A DNA stretch of 44,798 bases from an uncultured Draconibacterium sp. (lineage in GTDB: Bacteria; Bacteroidota; Bacteroidia; Bacteroidales; Prolixibacteraceae). This document shows positions 1-9,324 of the stretch, one piece after another (within the stretch, counting starts at the first letter, position 1; each line of letters begins with the position of its first letter). Where the stretch lies: NCBI RefSeq assembly GCF_913060805.1, contig NZ_CAJXTC010000041.1, forward strand, positions 1 to 44,798, in the 5' to 3' direction. The notes under the pieces were generated by a model. That model had not been told where the DNA came from, made no database searches, and saw only the letters and a list, made by a program, of their open reading frames with translations. Both the position numbers and the translations under genes were made by a program.

Positions 1-36
1 GGATTCAGCAGGAGCTGGTCGCACAGGACTTACCCG
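1..36 (-). ncRNA. ffs: Signal recognition particle RNA, 5' end only (partial)
   Basis: Read on the minus strand, the first 36 bases contain GACCAGCTCCTGCTGAATCC. This matches my memory of the ascending strand of the apical helix of small bacterial SRP RNAs (CCTGCTGAA followed by a C-run). The rest of the hairpin, including the GGAAGG-type loop that would prove it, lies outside the window. A canonical Bacteroidota promoter ends just upstream (complement 41-71), which fits an RNA gene starting near base 34-36. SRP RNA pairs with Ffh to deliver nascent membrane proteins to FtsY. The call rests on a short stretch of sequence. Confidence 0.65.
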
Positions 37-40
37 GCGA

Positions 41-71
41 CAAAAGTAGAAAATTTTGTTCTTCCGCCAAA
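41..71 (-). promoter_or_regulatory. Promoter of the SRP RNA gene
   Basis: On the minus strand, TTTG (71-68), a 19-base spacer and TACTTTTG (48-41) match the Bacteroidota sigma consensus TTTG-N19-TAnnTTTG exactly. Transcription would start near base 34-36 and leave the window. Confidence 0.7.
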
Positions 72-222
72 CAAAATTTACGCATCGCGTAATTTTAAAG
101 GCAAAGCCATGACTTATCAGATTGAAAATGAAACATAAACATGTGTAATTTTTTAAGTAAAATTTATAAAACTGAGTGAATTTTATCCGGCTTCGAACCG
201 AGAGTTACTATCAATGCATACT

Positions 223-257
223 TTTGGCTTAATGCTACAAAAAATCATTTATATTTG
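223..257 (+). promoter_or_regulatory. Promoter of the DUF4199 operon
   Basis: TTTG at 223-226 and TATATTTG at 250-257 match the Bacteroidota -33/-7 elements, with a spacer of 23 bases that is slightly long. The start codon lies 26 bases after the -7 box. Nothing else was recognised between about 75 and 220. Confidence 0.55.
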
Positions 258-283
258 TCGAACCTATAATTAAAACAAACATC

Positions 284-835
284 ATGGAAAACAATTCTTC
301 TCCACTGTTAAAATCATCGTTAACCTATGGTCTTTACGCAGCTTTAATTTCCATTTTTCTTAATGTAGTTATCTGGGCCGGTGGCATCATGGAATCATTA
401 GGAATTTTTGGTTCGTTAATCGTTGCTATTCTTTCGCTGGTAATTTCGTTTGTTGTTATGCTGATTTTCACAAAGAATTACCGTAATAAAGAATTTGATG
501 GTTACATTAGTTTTGTAGAAGCTTTTAAATTTGCCATGCTGGTAACAATTGTTTCAACCGTAATCCTGGTAATTTACACCTATGTATTCCATAGTTTTAT
601 TGCACCTGATTATATGGAAAACCTGATGGCAAGTATGCAGCAAAAAACATTGGAATTTATGGAAAGCAAAGGAGCTCCGGATGCAACTATTGAACAGACG
701 CTGAGTCAGTTTGAGAAAGTTCCCACAATCGCTAAAACACTTCAGTCGACAGTACTGTCCGGTCTTATTGGCGGAGGTATTATTTCGCTTATTGTTGCGG
801 CAATTGCCAAAAAGAAAGTTGAAGATTCATATTAA
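284..835 (+). CDS. DUF4199 domain membrane protein
   Basis: This 183-residue protein has four predicted membrane segments (about residues 14-33, 38-61, 82-104 and 158-176). A polar loop (about 110-155) contains a conserved-looking amphipathic stretch around LEFMESKGAP. Spacing and composition match the DUF4199 family, which is common in Bacteroidota and has no established function. It is the first gene of an apparent operon: the glycosyltransferase follows after 21 bases and a further membrane protein 14 bases after that. By context it may serve envelope lipid or glycan modification, but that is inference. The ATG start is supported by the promoter just upstream. Confidence 0.85.
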   Translation: MENNSSPLLKSSLTYGLYAALISIFLNVVIWAGGIMESLGIFGSLIVAILSLVISFVVMLIFTKNYRNKEFDGYISFVEAFKFAMLVTIVSTVILVIYTYVFHSFIAPDYMENLMASMQQKTLEFMESKGAPDATIEQTLSQFEKVPTIAKTLQSTVLSGLIGGGIISLIVAAIAKKKVEDSY

Positions 836-856
836 TAATTTACAAAAGAGTTTTTA

Positions 857-1813
857 ATGGATATTTCCGTAGTTATTCCCCTGTTTAACGAAGAAGAATC
901 ACTACCCGAACTGGCGGCGTGGATAAAAAAGGTGATGGAGGAAAATAACTTCACGTACGAAGTTATGATGATTGATGATGGCAGCCACGACAGCTCATGG
1001 AAAGTGGTAGAACAACTTCAAAAAGAAAATTCGTGTATTAAAGGAATAAAGTTCAGGCGTAATTATGGGAAGTCGGCTGCATTATATTGCGGTTTCGAAG
1101 CGGTGCAGGGCGATGTGGTAATTACCATGGATGCCGATTTGCAGGACAGCCCCGACGAAATTCCGGAGCTTTTCCGTATGATTAAGGAAGATGGTTTTGA
1201 CCTGGTTTCGGGCTGGAAGAAAAAACGTTTCGACCCGGTTCTTACGAAAAACCTACCCAGTAAATTATACAACTGGACAGTTCGCCGGATGAGTGGTATT
1301 AAACTGCACGACATGAACTGCGGCCTGAAAGCTTACCGCAAAAACGTAATAAAAAGCATTGAAGTTTACGGAGAAATGCACCGCTATATTCCGGTTCTGG
1401 CAAAATGGGCCGGCTACAAAAATATTGGCGAAAAAGTGGTTGTTCATGCCGAAAGAAAATACGGAGTAACCAAGTTCGGGCTTGAGCGCTTTATTCGTGG
1501 CCCGCTCGACTTACTTTCGGTAATGTTTATTTCGCGTTTTGTGAAACGCCCCATGCACTTTTTTGGAATTTTAGGTGCGCTAATTTTCTTTATCGGTTTT
1601 GCATCTGCCGGATATCTGGGAGTTCAAAAGATCATTCAGCTAAACCATGGAATTACCGGACATTTAATTACCGACAGTCCCTATTTTTATATTGCTTTAA
1701 CATCGATGATTCTTGGCGGACAATTCTTTTTGGCCGGATTCCTTGGCGAATTGGTATCAAGAAGTTCGAGCGATCGTAACAAATATCAAATTGATGTAAA
1801 GACATTTGAGTAA
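857..1813 (+). CDS. Family 2 glycosyltransferase, dolichol-phosphate-mannose synthase/GtrB type
   Basis: This 318-residue membrane-anchored enzyme should move a sugar from a nucleotide donor to a polyprenyl phosphate on the cytoplasmic face. The GT-A domain starts with SVVIPLFNEEESL (residues 4-16), followed by MIDDGSHD (around 38-45) and the metal-binding DAD motif at about 92-94 with the QDSPDEIP extension typical of DPM1/GtrB/ArnC enzymes. Two C-terminal membrane helices (about 232-254 and 275-300) complete the GtrB-like layout. The length is normal for the family. It lies between DUF4199 and another multi-span protein, with gaps of 21 and 14 bases. The sugar and acceptor cannot be told from sequence. 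Confidence 0.9.
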   Translation: MDISVVIPLFNEEESLPELAAWIKKVMEENNFTYEVMMIDDGSHDSSWKVVEQLQKENSCIKGIKFRRNYGKSAALYCGFEAVQGDVVITMDADLQDSPDEIPELFRMIKEDGFDLVSGWKKKRFDPVLTKNLPSKLYNWTVRRMSGIKLHDMNCGLKAYRKNVIKSIEVYGEMHRYIPVLAKWAGYKNIGEKVVVHAERKYGVTKFGLERFIRGPLDLLSVMFISRFVKRPMHFFGILGALIFFIGFASAGYLGVQKIIQLNHGITGHLITDSPYFYIALTSMILGGQFFLAGFLGELVSRSSSDRNKYQIDVKTFE

Positions 1814-1827
1814 AGACTTTTTATTTC

Positions 1828-2670
1828 ATGGAGCAAAAAGATATCCGTTTTCGTAAACAGCGCGATTTGGGCGTTGTTATTTCTGATTCATTTGATTTTT
1901 TAAAACAGGAAGCAAAACCGATCATGCGTATGATTGGCATTTATGTTCTGCCTTTTGTAATTTTATATGCCGGTGCACAGGTTTATTTTCAGCGCAATGT
2001 GTTAAGTCAGTTCGACCTCACCAATCCTGAAAGTATTATGGCCGACATTGGCCCTTTCTACCTCAACCTGTTTATGTTTATGTTTTTTGGCCTTTTTGTG
2101 CAGTCGCTGCTGGTGGGCACCTACTACAGTTATCTCGAGGCTTACATAAAACACGGAAAAGGCAATTTCCAACTGACCGATATCAGTTCGAAGTTTTTCT
2201 CCAATAGCCTGCTGGCACTCGGAGCTAACCTCATTTTTGTTATTATCGTATTTTTTGGCGCCATGATGTGTATTGTGCCCGGATTGTATTTTGCCAACAC
2301 CTTTTCAATAGTAGTTTTCATTCTTATTTTCGAGAAGAAAGGAATTAGTGATGCGCTTAGTCGCTCATGGAAACTGGTAAACTCAAGCTGGTGGAATACT
2401 CTTTTGATCAACCTGATTGCGGTAGTTATTGTATATGCTGTTGGAATTGTATTGTCAATTCCATCGATGATCATGGGAGTTTCAACTACTATTTTTTCTA
2501 CCGAAGTAACCAATCCTGCCGATTATCCGAACTGGTACTGGGTGTTGACTGCTATTTCATCGGTAATAACTACTGTTCTATTGGTTATTCCGTTTACATT
2601 TCAGGCATTTCAATATTTTAATCTTGCCGAGCGTAACGATCCTACAACACCGCTTGCTCCTCTGGAATAG
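1828..2670 (+). CDS. Multi-span membrane protein of unknown function
   Basis: This 280-residue protein begins with a charged cytoplasmic segment (RDLGVVISDSFDFLKQ) followed by about six hydrophobic segments (around 35-55, 75-98, 125-150, 152-175, 195-220 and 240-265). The pattern resembles the glycerophosphodiester phosphodiesterase membrane-domain/DUF975-like families of integral membrane proteins, but no exact family is certain. It is the third gene of the operon, starting 14 bases after the glycosyltransferase. No catalytic motif is visible, so a scaffold or transport role for the adjacent glycosyltransferase pathway is only inference. Confidence 0.75.
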   Translation: MEQKDIRFRKQRDLGVVISDSFDFLKQEAKPIMRMIGIYVLPFVILYAGAQVYFQRNVLSQFDLTNPESIMADIGPFYLNLFMFMFFGLFVQSLLVGTYYSYLEAYIKHGKGNFQLTDISSKFFSNSLLALGANLIFVIIVFFGAMMCIVPGLYFANTFSIVVFILIFEKKGISDALSRSWKLVNSSWWNTLLINLIAVVIVYAVGIVLSIPSMIMGVSTTIFSTEVTNPADYPNWYWVLTAISSVITTVLLVIPFTFQAFQYFNLAERNDPTTPLAPLE

Positions 2671-2817
2671 ACAATATATTCAGGTTCAGACCGGTTGAAC
2701 TTTCAACAACTTCATAAAAGCATGTAATACTTTTTACAATGTTAGTGTAACGCGTGGCTTTTTGTGTCGTCTTATTAAAAAGCAAATCAACTTTTTAACG
2801 AACAAAAGCCATAAAAA

Positions 2818-3516
2818 ATGATTAAAACAAACAAGCTCTCAAAAGTTTTCAGAACCGATGAGATTGAAACCAGTGCACTAAACGATGTTAACCTACATGT
2901 AAAAAACGGCGAATTTGTTGCTATAATGGGACCTTCGGGCTGCGGCAAATCAACGCTGCTAAATATTATCGGGCTTCTCGATAATCCGTCATCAGGCAAG
3001 TATTTTTTCGACAATGAGGAAGTAGGTCAACTGAAAGAACGCAACCGAACCATGCTCAGAAAAGGAAACATCGGTTTTGTGTTCCAGAGTTTTAACCTGA
3101 TTGATGAATTAACTGTTTTTGAGAATGTTGAGCTTCCGCTTATTTATTTAAAAATGAAAGCCGGCGAACGTAAAAAGCGCGTTGAGGAAGTACTGGAGCG
3201 CATGAAAATCGGTCACCGAAAAAAACATTTCCCGCAACAACTTTCCGGAGGTCAGCAACAACGTGTGGCCATCGCACGTGCAGTGGTGGCTAATCCAAAA
3301 CTTATTCTTGCCGATGAGCCCACCGGAAACCTCGACTCAAAAAACGGGGAGGAAGTGATGCAATTACTTACCGAGCTTAACCAGGAAGGAACTACCATTG
3401 TGATGGTAACACACTCGCTTCGCGATTCGGAATATGCCCACCGCGTTATCAACCTTTTCGACGGTATGGTAATTACCCAGGAAGTGAAAAAAGAGCTGGG
3501 AGAGATTCTACTTTAA
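2818..3516 (+). CDS. ABC transporter ATPase, LolD/MacB type
   Basis: This 232-residue ATPase has all canonical motifs: Walker A GPSGCGKS (38-45), the Q-loop glutamine at 90, signature LSGGQQQ (142-148), Walker B LILADE (162-167) and the H-loop histidine at about 199. The EPTGNLDS sequence after Walker B is characteristic of the MacB/LolD/FtsE group. It would energise the FtsX-type permease encoded 75 bases downstream. Such pairs usually power mechanotransmission across the periplasm (lipoprotein release, peptide or antibiotic efflux, or stress sensing) rather than classic substrate passage. The substrate is unknown. There is no clear promoter match in the 147-base gap upstream. Confidence 0.93.
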   Translation: MIKTNKLSKVFRTDEIETSALNDVNLHVKNGEFVAIMGPSGCGKSTLLNIIGLLDNPSSGKYFFDNEEVGQLKERNRTMLRKGNIGFVFQSFNLIDELTVFENVELPLIYLKMKAGERKKRVEEVLERMKIGHRKKHFPQQLSGGQQQRVAIARAVVANPKLILADEPTGNLDSKNGEEVMQLLTELNQEGTTIVMVTHSLRDSEYAHRVINLFDGMVITQEVKKELGEILL

Positions 3517-3591
3517 TCATTTCGCTACACACAAACACTGCTCAATTCCGCTGAACCCGGATTGAGCACCATAAAACCAAAAACTATTACC

Positions 3592-5964
3592 ATGTCAGAA
3601 TTTAAACGTAACCTCAGGCTGGGATGGAGAAATATCCTGAAAAACAAATTCTTTTCCTTTTTAAATATTGGCGGCGTTGCCATCGGGATTGCCGTTACCA
3701 CCCTCATCCTTTTTTGGGTGGTCGACGAACTCAGTTTCGACAAATTTAACGACAACCTCGGGCAGATGTACCAGGTTTACGAACACCAGGTTTATTCCGA
3801 CGGACAGGATCTGCATACCGGATGCACGCCTTTTCCCTTGGCCAACGAATTAAAACAAACTTATCCTGAAATTGAAAATGCCACCACTTATACCAATCTA
3901 GGCGGCTTGCCGGTAAAATACGAAACCACCGAATACAAAGACATCAGTCTGACGCTGGCCGATCAGGAGTTTATGAATATTTTCTCGTTCGAACTTATTG
4001 AGGGGGATTTGAATGCCATTGATGCTCCCGATAAAATATTAATCACACCAAAAATTGCCCAACTATTTTTCCCCAATGAATCGCCAATTGGCAAAATGCT
4101 AACCGTTTACGGCAACTACACTTTTACGGTTGGAGCGATCATCGACTATCCAAAAGACCATTCATCAACACAGTTCGACATTTTGGCATCGATAAAATTG
4201 GCCGAACAACTTGGTGCTGATCTCACACGATGGGGAAACAACTGGCCATTCACATGTTTGCTGCTCACCAAAGGAACCGACGCCAATCAATTGGAAAGTA
4301 AACTCACTGGATTCCTGAAAGAAAAGGGACAGGAAAATACATCCATTTACCTGTTCCCGTATGCAAAGCGTCATTTATATACTTTCTCAGGGGAAAACAA
4401 CCGCATTCAATATATTTACCAGTTTTTGGCTATTGCGCTGATCATTGTTCTTATCGCATCCATCAACTTTGTAAATTCATCTACGGCCAGTTCCGAAACA
4501 CGCCGGCCCGAAGTTGGAATCCGCAAAGTTTTAGGAGCTACAAAAGCTAATCTCACCTCACAGTTTTTTTACGAAAAAGGGTTGATGATTGTAATTAGCA
4601 TCATATTGGGAGCGGCGATGGTTCTTGCTTTTACACCACTTTTTGGTCAACTTTCCGACAAGCATATTTCCCTGTCGCTATTGGGTAACAAATACCTCAT
4701 TTTTATGCTGATCGCAATGATCCTGACAACGCTTATTTTATCGGTGGCCTACCCGTCGTTGTATATTTCTTCATTCCCACCGGCGCGCGTATTAAAAAAA
4801 GCTACCCGCAAAAGTGCCAACCGGATCAGTTTCAGAAGCTTGTTGGTTGTCGTTCAATTTACGCTATCAATCATCCTGATTATCTGTACCATTGCGGTGA
4901 ATTCGCAACTCAAATTCATCAATAATTACGATTTGGGATACAACCAGAACAATCTCGTCTACATTAATCTTGACGACGCAACGAAAACTAAACACGAAGC
5001 GCTTTCGGCATCGTTAAAAAATATCAGCGGCGTGGAAAACCTTACAAAAGCTGATAAACTTCCGTTTTGGGGTGGAAACTCGTCGTGGGGTTACGACTGG
5101 CAAGGCAAAGATCCGGAGAACAAAGTATTGATTTGCGCCATGCACGTTGACCGTGAATATTTCGAAACGCTGGGAATTTCAATGGCTGAAGGACAAAGCT
5201 TCTCCCCTTCCACTGAGTTAGCAGAAGATAGTGAAAGCGAATTCTCAAACGAAGTAATCCTGAATCAGGAAGCCATTCGCCGCATGAAAATGAGCGAACC
5301 AATTCAGAAATACTTTGGCAGAAATGGCGGCGACAGAGCACGCATTGTGGGAGTTGCAAAAGATTTTCATTTTGAGTCGTTACGCACAGGAATCGAGCCG
5401 ATGGTAATGCTCCCGTTAAACGACAATCCCGATGTTTTGATCATGCGGATACGACCCGAAAATTTTAGTCAAACGATTACTGCAATAAAGGATAACTGGA
5501 AATCCATTATTCCTGACTCCAATATCGAGATTGGCTTTTTTGACCAACGACTGCAAGACATGTATAATTCCGAACTGCGCATATCAGGCCTGTTCCAATA
5601 CTTTTCGTTTGTAGCCATATTTATTGCCTGCATTGGTTTGTTCGGGCTATCGGTTTTTGCCATTGAACGCAAAAGAAAGGAGATCGGTATCCGCAAAGTA
5701 AACGGATCAAAAGTTTCGCAAATTCTGGCCATGCTCAACAAAGACTTTATCAAGTGGGTACTCATTTCGTTTGTGATTGCATCGCCACTGGCATGGTATG
5801 TAATGAGCAGTTGGTTACAAAACTTTGCCTACCAAACCGAACTTCACTGGTGGATTTTTGCGCTGGCTGGAATTCTTTCCGTTGCCATTGCATTGTTGAC
5901 GGTTTCGGTGCAGAGTTATAAAGCTGCAACCCGTAATCCAGTCGAGGCTTTGCGTTACGAGTAA
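3592..5964 (+). CDS. MacB/FtsX-type ABC transporter permease
   Basis: This protein of about 790 residues has two MacB_PCD-FtsX modules: an N-terminal helix (about 20-40), a large periplasmic domain (45-275), three helices (about 280-390, with the ETRRPEVGIRKVLGAT coupling motif), then a second helix near 415-435, a second periplasmic domain and three C-terminal helices with ERKRKEIGIRKVNGSK. The reading frame extends 30 bases upstream to a TTG, but the ATG at 3592 places MSEFKRNLRLGWRN at the start, as is usual in this family. Duplicated permeases of this kind are abundant in Bacteroidota and pair with a stand-alone ATPase, here the gene just upstream. The substrate is unknown. Confidence 0.92.
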   Translation: MSEFKRNLRLGWRNILKNKFFSFLNIGGVAIGIAVTTLILFWVVDELSFDKFNDNLGQMYQVYEHQVYSDGQDLHTGCTPFPLANELKQTYPEIENATTYTNLGGLPVKYETTEYKDISLTLADQEFMNIFSFELIEGDLNAIDAPDKILITPKIAQLFFPNESPIGKMLTVYGNYTFTVGAIIDYPKDHSSTQFDILASIKLAEQLGADLTRWGNNWPFTCLLLTKGTDANQLESKLTGFLKEKGQENTSIYLFPYAKRHLYTFSGENNRIQYIYQFLAIALIIVLIASINFVNSSTASSETRRPEVGIRKVLGATKANLTSQFFYEKGLMIVISIILGAAMVLAFTPLFGQLSDKHISLSLLGNKYLIFMLIAMILTTLILSVAYPSLYISSFPPARVLKKATRKSANRISFRSLLVVVQFTLSIILIICTIAVNSQLKFINNYDLGYNQNNLVYINLDDATKTKHEALSASLKNISGVENLTKADKLPFWGGNSSWGYDWQGKDPENKVLICAMHVDREYFETLGISMAEGQSFSPSTELAEDSESEFSNEVILNQEAIRRMKMSEPIQKYFGRNGGDRARIVGVAKDFHFESLRTGIEPMVMLPLNDNPDVLIMRIRPENFSQTITAIKDNWKSIIPDSNIEIGFFDQRLQDMYNSELRISGLFQYFSFVAIFIACIGLFGLSVFAIERKRKEIGIRKVNGSKVSQILAMLNKDFIKWVLISFVIASPLAWYVMSSWLQNFAYQTELHWWIFALAGILSVAIALLTVSVQSYKAATRNPVEALRYE

Positions 5965-5980
5965 GACTTAATAAAATATA

Positions 5981-6019
5981 AAAGCGGGATTCCATTATTA
6001 CTATTCGGAATTCCGCTTT
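5981..6019 (+). terminator. Hairpin after the ABC permease
   Basis: AAAGCGGGATTCC (5981-5993) pairs with GGAATTCCGCTTT (6007-6019) over 13 bp with one G-U pair. The following bases (CTATATAAAA) lack a clean T-run, so termination is probable but not certain. Confidence 0.55.
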
Positions 6020-6164
6020 CTATATAAAAAATCCTCCGCTAGCAACACTTAAAAATAAAGACAAAAAGGTTTCACCATTCATCAGTTTTAACCACCTATT
6101 TGTCGCATCATTTCAATTTTTATCCCGATTTTTATAAACTTAGCGATTCAAAAGAAAGCAGAAA

Positions 6165-7274
6165 ATGGCAAATACAACCCGTTTAATAATAGTTGGAGGA
6201 TTTTTGGGAGCAGGAAAAACTACTTTGCTTTTCAATGCTACACAAAAGTTAATGGAAGAAGGGAAACAAGTGGGTTTGGTTACCAACGATCAGGCGTCGG
6301 AGTTGGTCGATACCTCATTTCTGTTACGTACAAAAGTAAATGTTGCCGAAGTTAGCGGCAGCTGTTTTTGTTGCAATTACAAGGGATTTACAGATTCTCT
6401 ACTACAAGTAAAACAAGAAGCTAACGCTGATGTTGTAATTGCCGAACCGGTTGGAAGTTGTACCGATTTATCGGCCACATTAATGCAACCGTTAAAGGAA
6501 AATTTTAATAAAAAATTGGTGATTTCTCCGCTAAGTGTTCTTGCCGATCCGGTTCGTCTTACCGATATTTTAAACGGCGGAAATGCAGGATTACATCCGA
6601 GTGCAGCCTATATTTTCAAAAAACAACTGGAAGAAAGCGACATTATTCTTATTTCAAAAGCAGATCTTTTAAAAGAGGATGAGCGGGACGAACTAAAGCA
6701 AAAAGTGGAGGCTGCTTTTCCTTTTGCAACCGTTCTTTGCATCAGTTCAAAAACCGGTGAAGGGATACAAGAATGGTTGAAACTTATTGAAACAACTACC
6801 AAAGCCGGACAACGTATTGTTGAAATTGATTACGATAGATACGCCGAGGGAGAAGCTGTTTTGGGCTGGTTAAACGGTTCAATAACATTATCGGGTAAAA
6901 CTGACTGGAATAAATTTGTTGCAGACATTCTAGGTCGCCTGGCAGCCAAAATCGATGAAATGCAAGTTGGAGTAGGCCATATAAAAGTACTGCTTGAAAA
7001 CCATCAGGAATTCATTTCCGGCAATATCACAGGCTCCTCGAAAACACTTTCGATAAGAGGAGAAGTCAGTGAGTCCGAAAAAGTACAACTTACAATTAAT
7101 GCGCGCGCTGAAATCACTCCTGAAAAATTAGATCGATTAATAAAAGAAACGTTGAATAGTGTTTCCGGCAATGAAATTAAAACAACAATTAAAGCATGGA
7201 AATACCTTAGCCCCGGATACCCAAAACCAACGCACCGATATAAAAATGTGGTCTATCCGGGAAACAATATTTAA
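6165..7274 (+). CDS. COG0523 (CobW/P47K) GTPase, putative metal chaperone
   Basis: This 369-residue protein has the G3E-family layout: Walker A GGFLGAGKTT (11-20), the metal-binding CFCC motif (67-70; family CxCC), the switch-like IAEPVG (about 91-97) and a guanine-binding SKAD (about 162-165) in place of NKxD. The family delivers metals such as zinc, cobalt or iron to client enzymes using GTP. The C-terminal part (about 210-369) does not look like the standard CobW_C domain and ends with a conserved-looking KYLSPGYPKPTHRYKN. It stands alone, with a hairpin on each side. No metal-regulator operator was recognised, so the metal and client are unknown. Confidence 0.88.
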   Translation: MANTTRLIIVGGFLGAGKTTLLFNATQKLMEEGKQVGLVTNDQASELVDTSFLLRTKVNVAEVSGSCFCCNYKGFTDSLLQVKQEANADVVIAEPVGSCTDLSATLMQPLKENFNKKLVISPLSVLADPVRLTDILNGGNAGLHPSAAYIFKKQLEESDIILISKADLLKEDERDELKQKVEAAFPFATVLCISSKTGEGIQEWLKLIETTTKAGQRIVEIDYDRYAEGEAVLGWLNGSITLSGKTDWNKFVADILGRLAAKIDEMQVGVGHIKVLLENHQEFISGNITGSSKTLSIRGEVSESEKVQLTINARAEITPEKLDRLIKETLNSVSGNEIKTTIKAWKYLSPGYPKPTHRYKNVVYPGNNI

Positions 7275-7309
7275 CACGAAGGGTAATTGTAACAAAGTGT
7301 TAGAAGTGA

Positions 7310-7345
7310 AGTGTATAGCTATTGGCTATGCACTTTTTTTATTTT
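7310..7345 (+). terminator. Rho-independent terminator after the COG0523 gene
   Basis: AGTGTATAGC (7310-7319) pairs with GCTATGCACT (7325-7334) over 10 bp with one G-U pair, followed by TTTTTTATTTT. This is a textbook intrinsic terminator. Confidence 0.88.
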
Positions 7346-7440
7346 AGCGAACAACCAAATCTGCCGAAACTTTTGATTTATTGCGCGTTACAAAAACGGC
7401 ATCTAAACTTTTAATAATTAATTGGAATCCGCTTAATCAT

Positions 7441-7475
7441 TTTGGGCGGTAAACGGTTATTATTGGGTAGATTTG
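7441..7475 (+). promoter_or_regulatory. Promoter of the heterodimeric ABC exporter
   Basis: TTTG (7441-7444), 23 bases, then TAGATTTG (7468-7475), an exact -7 consensus. It ends 17 bases before the ATG at 7493. It also overlaps the upstream in-frame TTG at 7442, which argues that translation starts at 7493. Confidence 0.65.
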
Positions 7476-7492
7476 CACAACATTTTTTTAAG

Positions 7493-9247
7493 ATGCGCAA
7501 AACCCAGAGGAATAAAAAAACAGAAGGCAAACAGCGGGGAGGCTTGTTTCAGGTGCTTGGACCTTACAAAGCGCTGGTTACAACCTTAATTATAATGGCA
7601 CTTGCCGGTAGCGGAATCAACCTGCTTATTCCACGAATTATTGCCCGCGGAATCGACTCATTTACAGCCAACCAATTTGACGCTAAAACGGTAATTACTG
7701 AATTCGTTTTGGCAGCAGTCGGGATATTTATTTTTACGCTACTTCAGGGTGTTGTACAAACTTTAGCGGCCGAAAAAGTTGCCAAAGATCTTCGCAATAA
7801 ATTGTCGGACAAGATTTCGAAACAAAACTATTCGTTCATTTTAAAAGCCAATCCTTCGAAATTGTTAACCAACATGACTTCCGATATGGATTCGGTAAAA
7901 ATGTTTGTATCGCAGGCATTTGTTTCCATTATCTCGTCGTTGTTTATCATTTTCGGCGTAGCGGTTCTGCTGATTTCCATTAACTGGAAACTGGCGCTGG
8001 CCGTGCTCACCATCGTACCTATCTTGTCGGTGGCCTTTTACATTGTATTCAAAAAAGTAAAAGTGCTTTTTAAGCTTAGTCGCGAGGTGATCGACGCACT
8101 CAACCGTGTGATCAACGAAAGTATTCTGGGCTCGGCACTTATCCGGGTTTTAAACTCGCAACAGCCCGAAATTCTGAAGTTTGTAGAAAAGAATGTGGAA
8201 TCGCGCGATTTAGGACTTTCAATTGTTCGCCTGTTTTCGGTGCTCATCCCAATTGTAACATTTGTGGCCAACTTTGCTATTGTAATCATTCTGGCACTTG
8301 GCGGACACTATGTGGTTTTGGGAACGCTTACGCTCGGTAACTTTGCAGCCTTCAACAGTTATGTAATGATGTTGATTTTTCCGGTAATGATGATCGGATT
8401 TATGAGCAATATTATTGCATCGGCAACGGCTTCTTACGGCCGAATCAGGCAAGTTTTGGATGCTCCGCCACCAGTTGACAACGGAACTGTAAACACAGAT
8501 ATTTCGGGAGACATTAAACTGCAAAATATTTCGCTGAGTTTTGATAAAAAGCCGGTGCTGAAAAATATTTCGTTCGATATAAAAGCCGGAAGTAAAACGG
8601 CGATTATCGGACCAACAGCAGCAGGAAAAAGCCAGTTGCTTTATTTGCTTACCAATCTTATTTCACCGGATTCAGGATCGATCACCATCGACAATATACC
8701 GGTTAAAGATTACTCCACCGAAGTGTTAAACCGGCAGCTTGGTTTTGTCTTTCAGGACAATGTGATTTTTAATATGAGCCTGCAGGAAAACATCGCGTTT
8801 AACGACCAGGTTTCGGATGAAGATCTACAAAAAGCCATTGCCACGGCCGAACTGGCTGATTTTATAAAAACCTTACCCGACGGTTTAAACACCATCGTTT
8901 CGGAGCGGGGGACCAGTCTTTCGGGCGGGCAAAAACAACGTATTATGCTGGCGCGCGCACTGGCTTTAAATCCGAAAATACTTTTGCTCGACGATTTTAC
9001 TTCGCGAGTTGACCGTAAAACCGAAGATAAAATTCTGGCCAATATTCATAAATATTACCCGGAACTTACGCTGCTTTCCATCACGCAGAAAATAGCTCCG
9101 GTTACCGGATTCGACCAAATCATTCTTCTTATGGAGGGCGAAGTAGTTGCAACGGGTAAACACGAAAGTTTGAAAGAAAATTCGCCCGAATATATTCAGA
9201 TTTATAACTCACAAAAAAGTACTAGTCACTATGAAACGAGCATGTAA
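7493..9247 (+). CDS. ABC exporter half-transporter with degenerate catalytic residues
   Basis: This protein of about 584 residues has a six-helix ABC exporter membrane domain (about 20-310) followed by an ATPase domain. Walker A is GPTAAGKS (about 373-380) and the signature LSGGQKQR (about 476-483) is intact. However, Walker B reads LLLDDFTSR, so the catalytic glutamate is replaced by aspartate, and the H-loop position reads SITQK, with glutamine for histidine. This is the pattern of the degenerate-site subunit of heterodimeric exporters such as TM287/288 or LmrCD. The partner follows after 77 bases. Heterodimers of this type usually export drugs or lipids; the substrate is unknown. The frame opens earlier at a TTG (7442), but the promoter overlaps that codon. 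Confidence 0.9.
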   Translation: MRKTQRNKKTEGKQRGGLFQVLGPYKALVTTLIIMALAGSGINLLIPRIIARGIDSFTANQFDAKTVITEFVLAAVGIFIFTLLQGVVQTLAAEKVAKDLRNKLSDKISKQNYSFILKANPSKLLTNMTSDMDSVKMFVSQAFVSIISSLFIIFGVAVLLISINWKLALAVLTIVPILSVAFYIVFKKVKVLFKLSREVIDALNRVINESILGSALIRVLNSQQPEILKFVEKNVESRDLGLSIVRLFSVLIPIVTFVANFAIVIILALGGHYVVLGTLTLGNFAAFNSYVMMLIFPVMMIGFMSNIIASATASYGRIRQVLDAPPPVDNGTVNTDISGDIKLQNISLSFDKKPVLKNISFDIKAGSKTAIIGPTAAGKSQLLYLLTNLISPDSGSITIDNIPVKDYSTEVLNRQLGFVFQDNVIFNMSLQENIAFNDQVSDEDLQKAIATAELADFIKTLPDGLNTIVSERGTSLSGGQKQRIMLARALALNPKILLLDDFTSRVDRKTEDKILANIHKYYPELTLLSITQKIAPVTGFDQIILLMEGEVVATGKHESLKENSPEYIQIYNSQKSTSHYETSM

Positions 9248-9324
9248 TACATTACACCCAAGCAGATTATTTAAATACGTGCGAGTTCCATACTATACCA
9301 TTAAAAACTAACAATTTTAATAGT

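Noticed and set aside
7442-7492. The upstream TTG extension of the first ABC exporter gene
   Set aside because: It overlaps a consensus promoter, and the ATG at 7493 gives a normal N-terminus.
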